DNA of 48,694 bases, from assembly GCF_001704635.1 (NCBI RefSeq), contig NZ_MAXF01000088.1, positions 1 through 48,694 of the forward strand, written 5' to 3'. Source of the DNA: Streptomyces sparsogenes. GTDB lineage: Bacteria > Actinomycetota > Actinomycetes > Streptomycetales > Streptomycetaceae. The notes under the pieces were generated by a model that was given only the letters and a program-made list of their open reading frames with translations, did no database searches and was not told where the DNA came from. Within the stretch, counting starts at the first letter, position 1. Each line of letters opens with the position of its first letter. The translations under genes were made by a program, and so were the position numbers. Shown here in pieces: positions 1 through 7,073 of this stretch.

Positions 1-133
1 GCGACCCTCCGCGATCGCACGCACCAGACGCCGCGGGCTGATCCACAGAGATCGGGGGCACACCCCCTGGCCCCCGCCCGCTGCGGGTACGGTGTCGTCC
101 CACAGGAGCCACCTGGCCCGGACCGGGAGAACG

Positions 134-616
134 ATGAGCAGCGCCCAGGACCACCTCACCCACCTCGACCAGACGGGCGCGGCGCGCATGGTCGACGTCT
201 CGGACAAGGACGTCACCGCGCGCACCGCCCGCGCCAGCGGCCGTGTGCTCGTCGCCCCGCGCGTCGTGGAGCTGCTGCGGGGCGAGGGCGTGCCCAAGGG
301 CGACGCCCTCGCCACCGCGCGGATCGCGGGCATCATGGGCGCCAAGCGCACCCCGGACCTGATCCCGCTGTGCCACCCGCTCGCCCTCTCGGGCGTGACC
401 GTGGACCTCGCGGTCGCCGACGACGCGGTGGAGATCACCGCCACGGTCCGCACCACCGACCGGACGGGCGTCGAGATGGAGGCCCTGACGGCGGTCACCG
501 TGGCCGCGCTGACCGTGATCGACATGGTCAAGGCCGTGGACAAGTCCGCGGTCATCGCGGACGTACGGGTGGAGGAGAAGACAGGCGGGAAGTCCGGCGA
601 CTGGAGCCGGGCATGA
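134..616 (+). CDS. moaC: Cyclic pyranopterin monophosphate synthase MoaC
   Basis: MoaC converts the cyclic dihydropterin intermediate made by MoaA into cyclic pyranopterin monophosphate, the first stable step of molybdenum cofactor synthesis, in the cytosol. The 160-residue length is normal for the family. Visible family motifs are MVDVSDK near residue 19, LIPLCHPL around residues 77-84 with the conserved Cys-His-Pro, EMEALTAV, and DMVKAVDK from residue 130, which carries the catalytic Asp and Lys. I chose the ATG at 134 because GGGAGA lies 4 bases upstream; an in-frame GTG at 92 adds a basic tail that looks non-native. The stop overlaps the next gene (ATGA), so the two are translationally coupled. 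The 133 bases before it hold no complete gene. Confidence 0.95.
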   Translation: MSSAQDHLTHLDQTGAARMVDVSDKDVTARTARASGRVLVAPRVVELLRGEGVPKGDALATARIAGIMGAKRTPDLIPLCHPLALSGVTVDLAVADDAVEITATVRTTDRTGVEMEALTAVTVAALTVIDMVKAVDKSAVIADVRVEEKTGGKSGDWSRA

Positions 617-1203
617 GCGGCTCGCCGGCGTACCGCGCCCTGGTCGTCACCGCCTCCAACCGCGCCGCCGCCGGGGTCTACCCGGACAAGGGCGGCCCGC
701 TGCTGGTGGAGGGGCTTACGGCGCTGGGCCTCGACGTCGACGGGCCGCGCGTGGTCCCCGACGGGGACCCGGTGGAGGCGGCCCTGCGCGAGGCGGTGGC
801 CGCTTCGTACGATGTCGTCGTGACCACGGGCGGTACGGGCATCTCGCCCACCGACCACACCCCCGAGGCGACCCGCCGTGTGCTCGACCGCGAGATCCCG
901 GGCATCGCGGAGGCCATCCGCGCCGAGGGGCTGGCCAAGGTGCCCACTGCGGCGCTCTCCCGCGGGCTGGCCGGAGCCGCCGGGAGCACCCTGATCGTCA
1001 ACCTGCCCGGCTCCACCGGCGGCGTACGGGACGGGCTCGCGGTCCTCGGGCGGATCCTGCTCCATGCCATCGAGCAGATCCACGGCGGCGACCACCCCAG
1101 ACCCGCCGACCCTCCCGATACCGACGGCCCCTCGGCCACCCACACCGGTACTGCCGGTCCTGCCGGTCCCGCCGGTCCTGATCCCGCCGGGAGCGCGCGC
1201 TGA
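613..1203 (+). CDS. MoaB/Mog-type molybdopterin adenylyltransferase family protein
   Basis: Proteins of this family bind molybdopterin and adenylate it before molybdenum insertion. The MoCF_biosynth fold is recognisable from VVTASNRAAAG at the N terminus, the TTGGTGISPTDHTPEATR loop (residues about 73-90) with its Gly-rich nucleotide and pterin-binding turn, and LIVNLPGS near residue 129. The last 35 residues or so are a Pro/Gly/Ala-rich tail not required by the family. It starts within moaC (ATGA overlap) and ends where the acetyltransferase begins. The position between moaC and the sepX-like gene matches the actinobacterial arrangement in which cofactor genes sit beside a divisome gene. Whether it is MoaB-like or Mog-like in activity cannot be decided from sequence. 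Confidence 0.9.
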   Translation: MSGSPAYRALVVTASNRAAAGVYPDKGGPLLVEGLTALGLDVDGPRVVPDGDPVEAALREAVAASYDVVVTTGGTGISPTDHTPEATRRVLDREIPGIAEAIRAEGLAKVPTAALSRGLAGAAGSTLIVNLPGSTGGVRDGLAVLGRILLHAIEQIHGGDHPRPADPPDTDGPSATHTGTAGPAGPAGPDPAGSAR

Positions 1204-1220
1204 ACGCGCCCTGGCCGGTC

Positions 1221-1823
1221 GTGCTGGCGGACGGCGACACGGTCCTCCGCCCCATAAAGCTGCGCGACCAGCGTGCCTGGCGTGAGGTCAACCAGCGCAA
1301 CCGAGAGTGGCTGCGCCCCTGGGAGGCCACCATCCCGCCGCCTCCGCCCGGCGGCCCCGTCACCCACCGGCCCACCTACCGCCAGATGGTCCGCCATCTG
1401 CGCGCCGAGGCGCACGCCGGGCGGATGCTGCCGTTCGTCGTGGAGTACCGGGGGCGGCTGGCCGGACAGCTGACGGTGGCCGGGATCACCTGGGGCTCGA
1501 TGTGCTCGGGCCATATCGGCTACTGGATCGACGAGGCGGTCGCCGGCCGGGGCGTCATGCCGACCGCCGTCGCCCTCGCCACCGACCACTGCTTCCGCGC
1601 GGTCGGACTGCACCGCATCGAGGTGTGCATCCGGCCCGAGAACGGGCCGAGCCGCCGGGTGGTGGAAAAGCTGGGATTCCGCGAAGAGGGGCTGCGCCCG
1701 CGCTACCTCCACATCGACGGCGCCTGGCGGGACCACCTGGTCTTCGCGCTCACGGCGGAGGAAGTGCCGGAGGGGTTGTTGGCCCGGTGGCACCGGATGC
1801 GACCTGGCGCATCGCAGAAATAA
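1221..1823 (+). CDS. RimJ/RimL-like GNAT N-acetyltransferase
   Basis: This is a GNAT-fold acetyl-CoA-dependent acetyltransferase, probably acting on an alpha-amino group of a protein or small molecule; the substrate is unknown. Visible features are the first beta strand TVLRPIKLRD, the acetyl-CoA loop region around IDEAVAGRGVMPTAVAL, and the family stretch HRIEVCIRPENGPSRRVVEKLGF. Coordinates use the first canonical start (GTG, 1221), but that codon has no ribosome-binding site. An in-frame CTG at 1200 has GGGAG 6 bases upstream, overlaps the previous stop as CTGA, and adds NAPWPV, which looks like part of the fold. The gene ends just before an AT-rich stretch. In Actinobacteria a rimJ-like gene commonly lies between Moco genes and glpR/sepX. 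Confidence 0.88.
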   Translation: MLADGDTVLRPIKLRDQRAWREVNQRNREWLRPWEATIPPPPPGGPVTHRPTYRQMVRHLRAEAHAGRMLPFVVEYRGRLAGQLTVAGITWGSMCSGHIGYWIDEAVAGRGVMPTAVALATDHCFRAVGLHRIEVCIRPENGPSRRVVEKLGFREEGLRPRYLHIDGAWRDHLVFALTAEEVPEGLLARWHRMRPGASQK

Positions 1824-1974
1824 AATATGTGTTCGAATTCAGTGGGCCAATTGAGCACATTACCGGACTGGTCATCGCACCAATCACAAAAAAAGTTCGA
1901 GATATCAGCCAGATCGTGCGACACACCGCGCCAATTGGCAGATGGCCTCGCGCGGACCCCTCTACCGTGTGACC
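1824..1974 (+). promoter_or_regulatory. AT-rich promoter region of the sepX-like gene
   Basis: This stretch is far more AT-rich than its surroundings and contains an A7 run near 1888 and repeated CCAATTG words at 1848 and 1931. A TACCGT box (1963-1968) lies exactly 6 bases before the GTG at 1975, the spacing expected for a leaderless transcript, but the closest -35-like word (TTGGCA, 1935-1940) is 22 bases away, which is long. A GACAC pentamer at 1920-1924 matches the short WhiA target word; such a short match often occurs by chance. Confidence 0.45.
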
Positions 1975-3192
1975 GTGAGCAGCAGTGGCCTCATCTACGC
2001 AGTCATCGTCGGGGCCTGGGCCGCCTATCTGGTGCCGATGTGGCTCCGTAGGCAGGACGAGCTCAACGAAGCCCGTCCGACGGAGCGCTTCAGTACCGCC
2101 ATCCGGCTGCTGTCCGGACGGGCGGGCATGGAGCGTCGTTACGCCAAGGAGCGGGCGGACCTGGAAGCCCTCAGGGGTCCGGCGGAACCGGAGGGGCGCG
2201 CCTCGGATGCGGACCGCCCCGAGGCCGGGGGAGACCCGGCCGACCCGGACCGGCGCGGGACGGACTCGGACCGGCGCGCGGTCGACTCGGACCGGCGCGG
2301 GACGGACCCGGACCGGCGCGTGGTCGACCCGGACGCCGTGACCGACGCGGTCGACGTCCGGGCCTTCGCCGACCCCGTGACCATGCGTGCGCCCGTGCCG
2401 CCCCACGCAGCCCCGCCCGCCGAGGGCCCCGCCGCGCCTCCCTCCGGCTCCACCGCCCAGCCGTCCCCGGCCGCCCAGCCCCCCACCGCCGCGGCCCGCA
2501 GCCGGCGCGCGAAGGTGCTTGCGCGCCGTCGGCGCACCACCATCATCCTGTTCCTCGCCTTCACCCTCGGCGCGGTCGTCGCGGCGGTCGGCGGCCTCGC
2601 CTTCCTGTGGGTCCCGGGCATGCCGGCCGTCCTGCTGAGCGCCTACATCGCCTACCTGCGCACCCAGGAGCGCCGCCGCTTCACCTTCACCATGGACCAG
2701 CGCCGCGCCGAGCTGGCCGCCCAGCGCCTGCGCGAGCGCCGCCCTCACCCCCGCCCGCCGGCGGACGGCCCCGCCGACGACGACCACCCCGCCGAGCCGC
2801 CCGCCCGCCTCGACGCGGACCGCGCCGCCCCGGTGCCCTCCCCGCACGCGGCGGGCCGCCGCGCCCTGGTCGAGCAGACCGACCACGCGGAGTGGGTCGA
2901 CCAGCAGCGGGAGCGTGAGCGCGGCCCGTCCACCGGCGAGAGCTGGGAGCCGGTGCCCGTCCCCCTCCCCACCTACGTCACCGCGCCCGTCGCCCCCCGT
3001 GCCACCGGCAGCGTCGACCTGGGCGCCCCCGACGCCTGGAGCTCCGCCCGCTCCAGCACCGCCGAACCCACCCAGGCCCCCGACGCCGCCCCCCACCACC
3101 CCCCGGCCCCCCGCACCCCCCGGGAACGGGGCCGCACCCCCCTCTTCGACCAGTACGCGGACGACGACCGCCCCCGCGCCGCCAACGAGTGA
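1975..3192 (+). CDS. sepX: SepX/GlpR-like actinobacterial divisome membrane protein
   Basis: The protein has an N-terminal membrane segment (residues about 2-22, SGLIYAVIVGAWAAYLVPMW) followed by the conserved WLRRQDELNEARPTERFSTA stretch, a charged linker, a pair of membrane helices around residues 188-228, and a long Pro-rich tail to residue 405. This architecture and the context after moaC, moaB and rimJ-like genes match Streptomyces SepX, the counterpart of corynebacterial GlpR. GlpR is the membrane receptor for the MoeA-like protein Glp in the early divisome. The identification is from memory of the family and context. GTG 1975 is preferred because conservation begins there; GTG 1969 and ATG 1942 are alternatives. 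An imperfect 21-bp repeat (about 2248-2330) encodes a DRRGTDS-like motif in the linker. Confidence 0.68.
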   Translation: MSSSGLIYAVIVGAWAAYLVPMWLRRQDELNEARPTERFSTAIRLLSGRAGMERRYAKERADLEALRGPAEPEGRASDADRPEAGGDPADPDRRGTDSDRRAVDSDRRGTDPDRRVVDPDAVTDAVDVRAFADPVTMRAPVPPHAAPPAEGPAAPPSGSTAQPSPAAQPPTAAARSRRAKVLARRRRTTIILFLAFTLGAVVAAVGGLAFLWVPGMPAVLLSAYIAYLRTQERRRFTFTMDQRRAELAAQRLRERRPHPRPPADGPADDDHPAEPPARLDADRAAPVPSPHAAGRRALVEQTDHAEWVDQQRERERGPSTGESWEPVPVPLPTYVTAPVAPRATGSVDLGAPDAWSSARSSTAEPTQAPDAAPHHPPAPRTPRERGRTPLFDQYADDDRPRAANE

Positions 3193-3304
3193 CCCCGCCC
3201 GCTCCGGCCCCGCGCATCGGCACTCCCCGACCGGCACTCCACCGCCACTCCACCCGCCACTCCACTGACCAGCGGGGACCGCCCGGGGGCCGACGGGGAA
3301 CGGA

Positions 3305-3335
3305 TTTCCAAGCACCCCGACGGGGATGCTAGAGT
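3305..3335 (+). promoter_or_regulatory. Probable promoter of the tRNA-Ala gene
   Basis: A TAGAGT hexamer (3330-3335) within GCTAGAGTTT sits 15 bases before the mature tRNA start, a usual distance for actinobacterial tRNA promoters. The best -35-like word is TTTCCA (3305-3310), 19 bases upstream, which is a weak match. Confidence 0.45.
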
Positions 3336-3349
3336 TTCACTCGCTGCAA

Positions 3350-3423
3350 GGGCCTGTGGCGCAGACTGGTAGCGCACCTCGTTCGCATCGAGGGGGTCAG
3401 GGGTTCAAATCCCCTCAGGTCCA
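3350..3423 (+). tRNA. tRNA-Ala (anticodon CGC)
   Basis: All four arms fold by eye: acceptor GGGCCTG (3350-3356) with CAGGTCC (3416-3422), D stem GCGC/GCGC, anticodon stem CCTCG/CGAGG with loop TTCGCAT, and T stem AGGGG/CCCCT with loop TTCAAAT. The anticodon CGC is at 3384-3386 and reads GCG codons. The third acceptor pair is G-U, the alanine identity element. The discriminator base is A at 3423. The CCA end is not encoded. It follows the sepX-like gene by 157 bases that contain no gene and is closed by a strong terminator. Confidence 0.95.
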
Positions 3424-3431
3424 CCCAGCTC

Positions 3432-3468
3432 AAAGCCCCCGCCGGGGAAACCCGGCGGGGGCTTTTTT
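3432..3468 (+). terminator. Rho-independent terminator after tRNA-Ala
   Basis: A 15-bp perfect stem (3432-3446 with 3451-3465), four-base loop GAAA, and a run of six T residues. It is the strongest intrinsic terminator in the window. Its left 21 bases recur exactly at 4044-4064. Confidence 0.92.
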
Positions 3469-3530
3469 GGCGCCGTACAGCAGCGAAATACAGCGGAAGC
3501 GACAGGAGGAGCCTGAGCCGAGACGGACGA

Positions 3531-3576
3531 CTAGCACCGCTAGACAATGAGGCGACGCTAGGTCTAGCATTGCTAG
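3531..3576 (+). promoter_or_regulatory. Paired CTAG palindromes, probable operator of the DUF4267 gene
   Basis: CTAGC-N3-GCTAG occurs twice: CTAGCACCGCTAG at 3531-3543 and CTAGCATTGCTAG at 3564-3576, centres 33 bp apart (about three helical turns). A further GCTAG at 3557-3561 pairs with the CTAGC that opens the second copy. CTAG is rare in such GC-rich genomes, so the density is striking. TAGACA (3541-3546) and TAGCAT (3566-3571), 19 bases apart, could be the -35 and -10 boxes, so each operator would overlap one box. No adjacent regulator gene is present. Confidence 0.7.
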
Positions 3577-3632
3577 AAGTTAGAGCGGTGCTCGACAGGG
3601 GGTCGGTGCCGCGAGAAGAGGAGATCACCGTC

Positions 3633-4019
3633 ATGCCTACCGCTGCCACCGCTGCCGCCACCGTCATCACCTGGGCCATCGCCATCGGGATCATCTTCGT
3701 CGGCTCCCGCATGATGTGGGCCCCGCAGGCCGCGGCGGACTTCGGCATCCCCGGCACCCGCACCGAGGACCCCGCCACCCGCGCCTGGCTGGCTGTCCTG
3801 GGCGGCCGCGACATCGGCTACGGCCTCTTCCTGCTGATCGCGCTGATCGGTGGAGACACGCACCTGCGCGGCTGGATGATGCTGGCCGGTTCACTCGTCA
3901 CGCTCGCAGACGCACTCATCACGAAGCTCAGCGGCGGACCCGCCAAGGCGTACTACGGCATCCACGGCGGCACGACCGTGGTCATGGCCGCGGCCGGCGC
4001 CGTGCTGCTGCTGTCCTGA
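3633..4019 (+). CDS. DUF4267-type small membrane protein
   Basis: This 128-residue protein has four predicted membrane helices: residues about 5-25 (ATVITWAIAIGIIFVG), about 57-72 (RDIGYGLFLLIALIG), about 77-96 (RGWMMLAGSLVTLADALI) and the C terminus (TTVVMAAAGAVLLL). The GSRMMWAPQAAADFGIP and LGGRDIGYG words fit the DUF4267 family, whose function is unknown. The ATG at 3633 has GAGGAG 9 bases upstream; an upstream in-frame TTG at 3570 lies inside the operator and is unlikely. It stands alone between two near-identical terminator hairpins. The palindromic operator suggests repression by a TetR- or MarR-type regulator encoded elsewhere; that is inference. Confidence 0.85.
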   Translation: MPTAATAAATVITWAIAIGIIFVGSRMMWAPQAAADFGIPGTRTEDPATRAWLAVLGGRDIGYGLFLLIALIGGDTHLRGWMMLAGSLVTLADALITKLSGGPAKAYYGIHGGTTVVMAAAGAVLLLS

Positions 4020-4049
4020 CCGCGGCGCCGATGCTTCGCCGCACAGCTC

Positions 4050-4082
4050 AAAGCCCCCGCCGGGAAGGCCGGCGGGGGCTTT
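4050..4082. terminator. Bidirectional terminator between convergent genes
   Basis: A 14-bp perfect stem (4050-4063 with 4069-4082), loop GAAGG, with AAA at one side and TTT at the other, lies between the DUF4267 gene and the opposite-strand gene ending at 4111. Its left arm and the preceding six bases are identical to the terminator at 3426-3446. Confidence 0.85.
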
Positions 4083-4110
4083 CCCGTGTCGGGGCGCGGC
4101 TACGGAACCG

Positions 4111-4938
4111 CTAGAAGGTAGGTGGGGCCAGCGGGAGGGTCTCGTACGTGCTGTGCGGGTAGAGCCATGGGCTGCCGGCGCCGGCTTGGAGGCGGTCGAG
4201 GGCGATGAGTGTGTCGGCGGCGGTCTTGCAGCGCGGGTGGCGGGTGGCGAAGGCGGCGATGCGGGGGCGCTGGGTGGGGAGCCAGGTCGCGATGGTCTGG
4301 GGGTCGCCGTCGTGCCAGGACCAGAACCGGAAGTCCTCCCAGAGGAGGTCGGTCGCCCAGTCGAAGGCGAGGCGGACGAGGCCGGCGTCTGCCTGGGGGC
4401 CGGGGACGGCGGCGAGGTGGTCGAGCCAGGGGAGGAGGTCACCCGTCGCGTGGGCGATTCCCTCGATGAGGTCGGTGATGTGTCCCAGAGACCGGCCGTC
4501 GATCAGGGCGAGGGTCAGCAGCGCTCGGAAGGCCTGCTCGACCGCGGCGCGTTCGGGGGCGGGCCAGGTGGTGAAGTCGGCGCCGTCGCGGCCGAGGCGG
4601 CCGATCTCGCGGGCCGGATCGATGTCGGTGCCGTCCGGGCCCCAGTAGCGCAGCGCGCGGGGCATGAGGCGACGCCACAGGAGGGGGTATTGGTCCTTGT
4701 CCCAGTGGCTGGCGACCTCGCCCAGGAAATTCTCGAGGACGTCATCCGGTACGGCGGCGGGATCGCCGCCGAGAAGGCGGAGGTCCGATTCCGGGGTGCA
4801 GTAAGTGCAGCCGTGCACCGGGCGGTCGAGGGTGGGCGGGTCGGCGAAAACCCGGTCGGCTTCGGCGAGCGCCTGCCGCCACATCGCGTACGGATCCAGG
4901 GCGCGGGGGGCGGGCGAAGTGGCAGCGGGATCGGACAC
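4111..4938 (-). CDS. Hypothetical protein with CTYC motif
   Basis: I do not recognise a named family. The protein is soluble, about 275 residues, rich in Trp and acidic residues, with a CTYCTPESDLRLLGG motif near residue 43 whose two close cysteines could bind metal. Later stretches, such as DWATDLLWEDFRFWSWHDGDP, look like conserved helices. The start is uncertain: GTG 4938 has a weak TAGG-like site 7 bases upstream and begins at SDPAAT; GTG 5019 would add 27 residues that look non-conserved. It is divergent from the Ser/Thr kinase, with only about 160 bases between the chosen starts, so the two may share regulation. Confidence 0.72.
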   Translation of the reverse strand: MSDPAATSPAPRALDPYAMWRQALAEADRVFADPPTLDRPVHGCTYCTPESDLRLLGGDPAAVPDDVLENFLGEVASHWDKDQYPLLWRRLMPRALRYWGPDGTDIDPAREIGRLGRDGADFTTWPAPERAAVEQAFRALLTLALIDGRSLGHITDLIEGIAHATGDLLPWLDHLAAVPGPQADAGLVRLAFDWATDLLWEDFRFWSWHDGDPQTIATWLPTQRPRIAAFATRHPRCKTAADTLIALDRLQAGAGSPWLYPHSTYETLPLAPPTF

Positions 4939-5101
4939 AGTACGGCCTACCGAGGGGACTCCGCGCAGCGCGACTGGCGAAGAGCGGGACTTTAGCACTC
5001 GGCGATCCGGGGCGATCACGGCGGCCGGAGATCCTGGCGGTGCGGAGTATTCTCAGCCGGGGCCGGGCCCGTGCGGGCCGGGGATCGGGGGAGCGCGCGT
5101 C

Positions 5102-6811
5102 GTGTTGCGGTTGGAGGACGAGGATCCGCGACAGGTGGGCGGATATCGCCTGTTGTTCCGCCTGGGCGCGGGCGGCATGGGCCGGGTGTATCTGGGGCGG
5201 TCGGCCGGCGGGCGCTATGTGGCGCTGAAGATGGTGCATCCCTGGCTGGCCTCGGCGCCCGGGTTCCGGGAGCGCTTCGCGCGGGAGGTGCGCGCGTCCC
5301 AGGCGGTGTCCGGGCGGGGGACGGTGAAGGTGGTGGCCGCCGACGTCGACGCGCCGGCGCCGTGGCTGGCCTCGGCGTATGTGCCCGGCCCCGCCCTGGC
5401 CGAGGTCGTGGGCGAGCACGGTCCGCTTCCCGAGCCTTCGCTGTGGCGGCTGCTTTCGGGGCTGGCCGAGGCGCTCGACTCCGTTCATGGCAGCGGGCTC
5501 GTACACCGCGACCTGAAGCCGTCGAACGTGCTGGTGTCGCAGGACGGGCCGCTGCTCATCGACTTCGGGATCGCTCGCGCGGCCGACGAAACCGCGCTCA
5601 CCGGCACCGGCCTGGTCGTGGGGTCCGCCGGCTACATGTCGCCGGAGCAGGCGGAGGGCCGGGAGGTGACACCGGCGGCGGATGTCTTCTCGCTCGGGAC
5701 GGTGCTGGCCTTCGCGGCCACCGGCCGCGGGCCGTTCGGCACGGGCTCCGGACCGGAGTTGCTGTACCGGGTGGTGCACCGGGAGCCGGACCTGGAGGGC
5801 ATGCCCGAGGGGCCGGCCGCCATCGTCCGCGACTGCCTGAGCAAACGGCCCGAGGACCGCCCCTCGGTGGCGGAGTTGTACGCCCTCGCGGCCGAGCGGG
5901 ACGCCGACGGGCGGGACTGGCTGCCGGGGCCCGTCAGCGCGCTGATCGCCCGTCGGGCCGAGCACCTGCTCAACCTGGAGAGCGCCGACGTTCCGCACCC
6001 GCCGGAGCCCGGCCGGGCGGCGGCGGGTGTTCTCCCTCCGACCAGGGTGGATTCGCGGGCCGGGGGGCCTGGCCCGGGTGCCGGTTCTGGTCCGGACGCT
6101 GGTCTGGGCTCTGGTCCTGGCGCCGGTCCGGGTGTCGGCCCGGGTGTCGGTTCCGGCCAGGGTGTCGGGCCTGGTGCCGGTCCGGATGTCGGCTCTGGCC
6201 TGGGTGCTGGTGCCGGTTCCGGTCCGGGGGTCGGTCGGCAAGGCGGCGACGACCCGCCCTCGGCCGGGGCGCGCCTCAGCTCGTGGGTACGCGGAGGGGG
6301 ACTGGGGAACCCGGGGCCCAGCATGTTGGGGCTGGTCCCCATGCTCGCCCTGCTGCTGATGGCCCCCAAGCTGCGCACCATCGTCCGCGACTACCCCGAG
6401 ACCCCCGACAACATCGACTTCGGCGGGCTCTCCGAATGGGCCCAGCACAACGACTGGTTCATGCCGGCGCCCGTTCTGCTCCTCATCGTCCTGGCGGGAT
6501 TGCAGTACACGGGCGCCCGGCTGCAGCGGTACCGCGAGTGGGGCGTACGGCTCTGGGCGGTTGCCGGGGCGCTCTACTGGCTGGCGTGGGCGGGCGCGAT
6601 CGGCCTGAGCACCGCCTGGTTCCTGGGCATGGACGACGGCCTCAGCGGTGACGCGGCCAGCCCGCACACCAACGGCGCCTTCATCGCGGCGCACATATGT
6701 GTGGGGCTGGCCCTCTTCGGCAATGCCATCGCCGCGCCTTTCGTCGGCATCGGTGCCGTGAAACGGCTGAACCGCGCGCTGACGGAGGAGGTCACCGCGG
6801 GGCATCCGTAA
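5102..6811 (+). CDS. Membrane-anchored Ser/Thr protein kinase with four C-terminal helices
   Basis: An N-terminal eukaryotic-type (Hanks) kinase domain covers residues about 14-270: glycine loop GAGGMG at 22-27, ATP-binding Lys43 in YVALK, catalytic HRDLKPSN with Asp137, DFG at Asp154, and GYMSPEQA in the activation segment. A Gly/Pro/Val-rich repeat links it (residues about 320-380) to four membrane helices near 406-424, 455-472, 483-510 and 526-556. Most bacterial kinases of this type have a single helix and an extracellular sensor; this one has a polytopic end and little outside the membrane. GTG 5102 is supported by GGGGGAG 8 bases upstream. The stop overlaps the convergent DUF3817 gene by 20 bases. 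Confidence 0.9.
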   Translation: MLRLEDEDPRQVGGYRLLFRLGAGGMGRVYLGRSAGGRYVALKMVHPWLASAPGFRERFAREVRASQAVSGRGTVKVVAADVDAPAPWLASAYVPGPALAEVVGEHGPLPEPSLWRLLSGLAEALDSVHGSGLVHRDLKPSNVLVSQDGPLLIDFGIARAADETALTGTGLVVGSAGYMSPEQAEGREVTPAADVFSLGTVLAFAATGRGPFGTGSGPELLYRVVHREPDLEGMPEGPAAIVRDCLSKRPEDRPSVAELYALAAERDADGRDWLPGPVSALIARRAEHLLNLESADVPHPPEPGRAAAGVLPPTRVDSRAGGPGPGAGSGPDAGLGSGPGAGPGVGPGVGSGQGVGPGAGPDVGSGLGAGAGSGPGVGRQGGDDPPSAGARLSSWVRGGGLGNPGPSMLGLVPMLALLLMAPKLRTIVRDYPETPDNIDFGGLSEWAQHNDWFMPAPVLLLIVLAGLQYTGARLQRYREWGVRLWAVAGALYWLAWAGAIGLSTAWFLGMDDGLSGDAASPHTNGAFIAAHICVGLALFGNAIAAPFVGIGAVKRLNRALTEEVTAGHP

Positions 6812-7073
6812 CGCCGGCCCCTTGGGGCCGGATGCGGCGGAGGGCGAGCAGGCCGCCGATGCCGGGGATGAGGGCGCGCCAGCGGGCGGCGGGGGTGGCG
6901 CCGGGGGTCAGCCAGGCGCAGGCGGCGATGGTGGCGAGGTAGGCCGTGCCGTGGACGGGGCCGCCGAGGGCGGTGACGGCCCGGGTGTGGACGGTGGCCA
7001 GGTTGGCCAGCAGGACCACCAGGGACACCGCCTCGACGGCGGCCGCGATACGCAGCGTACGCACGGCGGTCAC
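6792..7073 (-). CDS. DUF3817-type small integral membrane protein
   Basis: The 93-residue protein has helices at residues about 5-25 (LRIAAAVEAVSLVVLLANLAT), about 36-56 (GGPVHGTAYLATIAACAWLT) and a hydrophobic segment near ALIPGIGGLLALRRI. The EAVSLVVLLANLA and GPVHGTAYL words fit DUF3817, whose function is unknown. GTG 7073 is used because it overlaps the stop of the preceding gene as GTGA, so translation is coupled. The 3' end runs 20 bases into the kinase gene on the other strand. Confidence 0.85.
   Translation of the reverse strand: MTAVRTLRIAAAVEAVSLVVLLANLATVHTRAVTALGGPVHGTAYLATIAACAWLTPGATPAARWRALIPGIGGLLALRRIRPQGAGVTDAPR

Noticed and set aside
3..41. Possible end of an upstream gene (frame closing at TGA 39-41)
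   Set aside because: Twelve codons are too few to identify it; it could be the tail of a moeA-like gene, but nothing in the sequence shows this.
3350..3423. tRNA-Ala as an attachment site for an integrated element
   Set aside because: No second copy of the tRNA 3' end and no integrase gene are present in the window.
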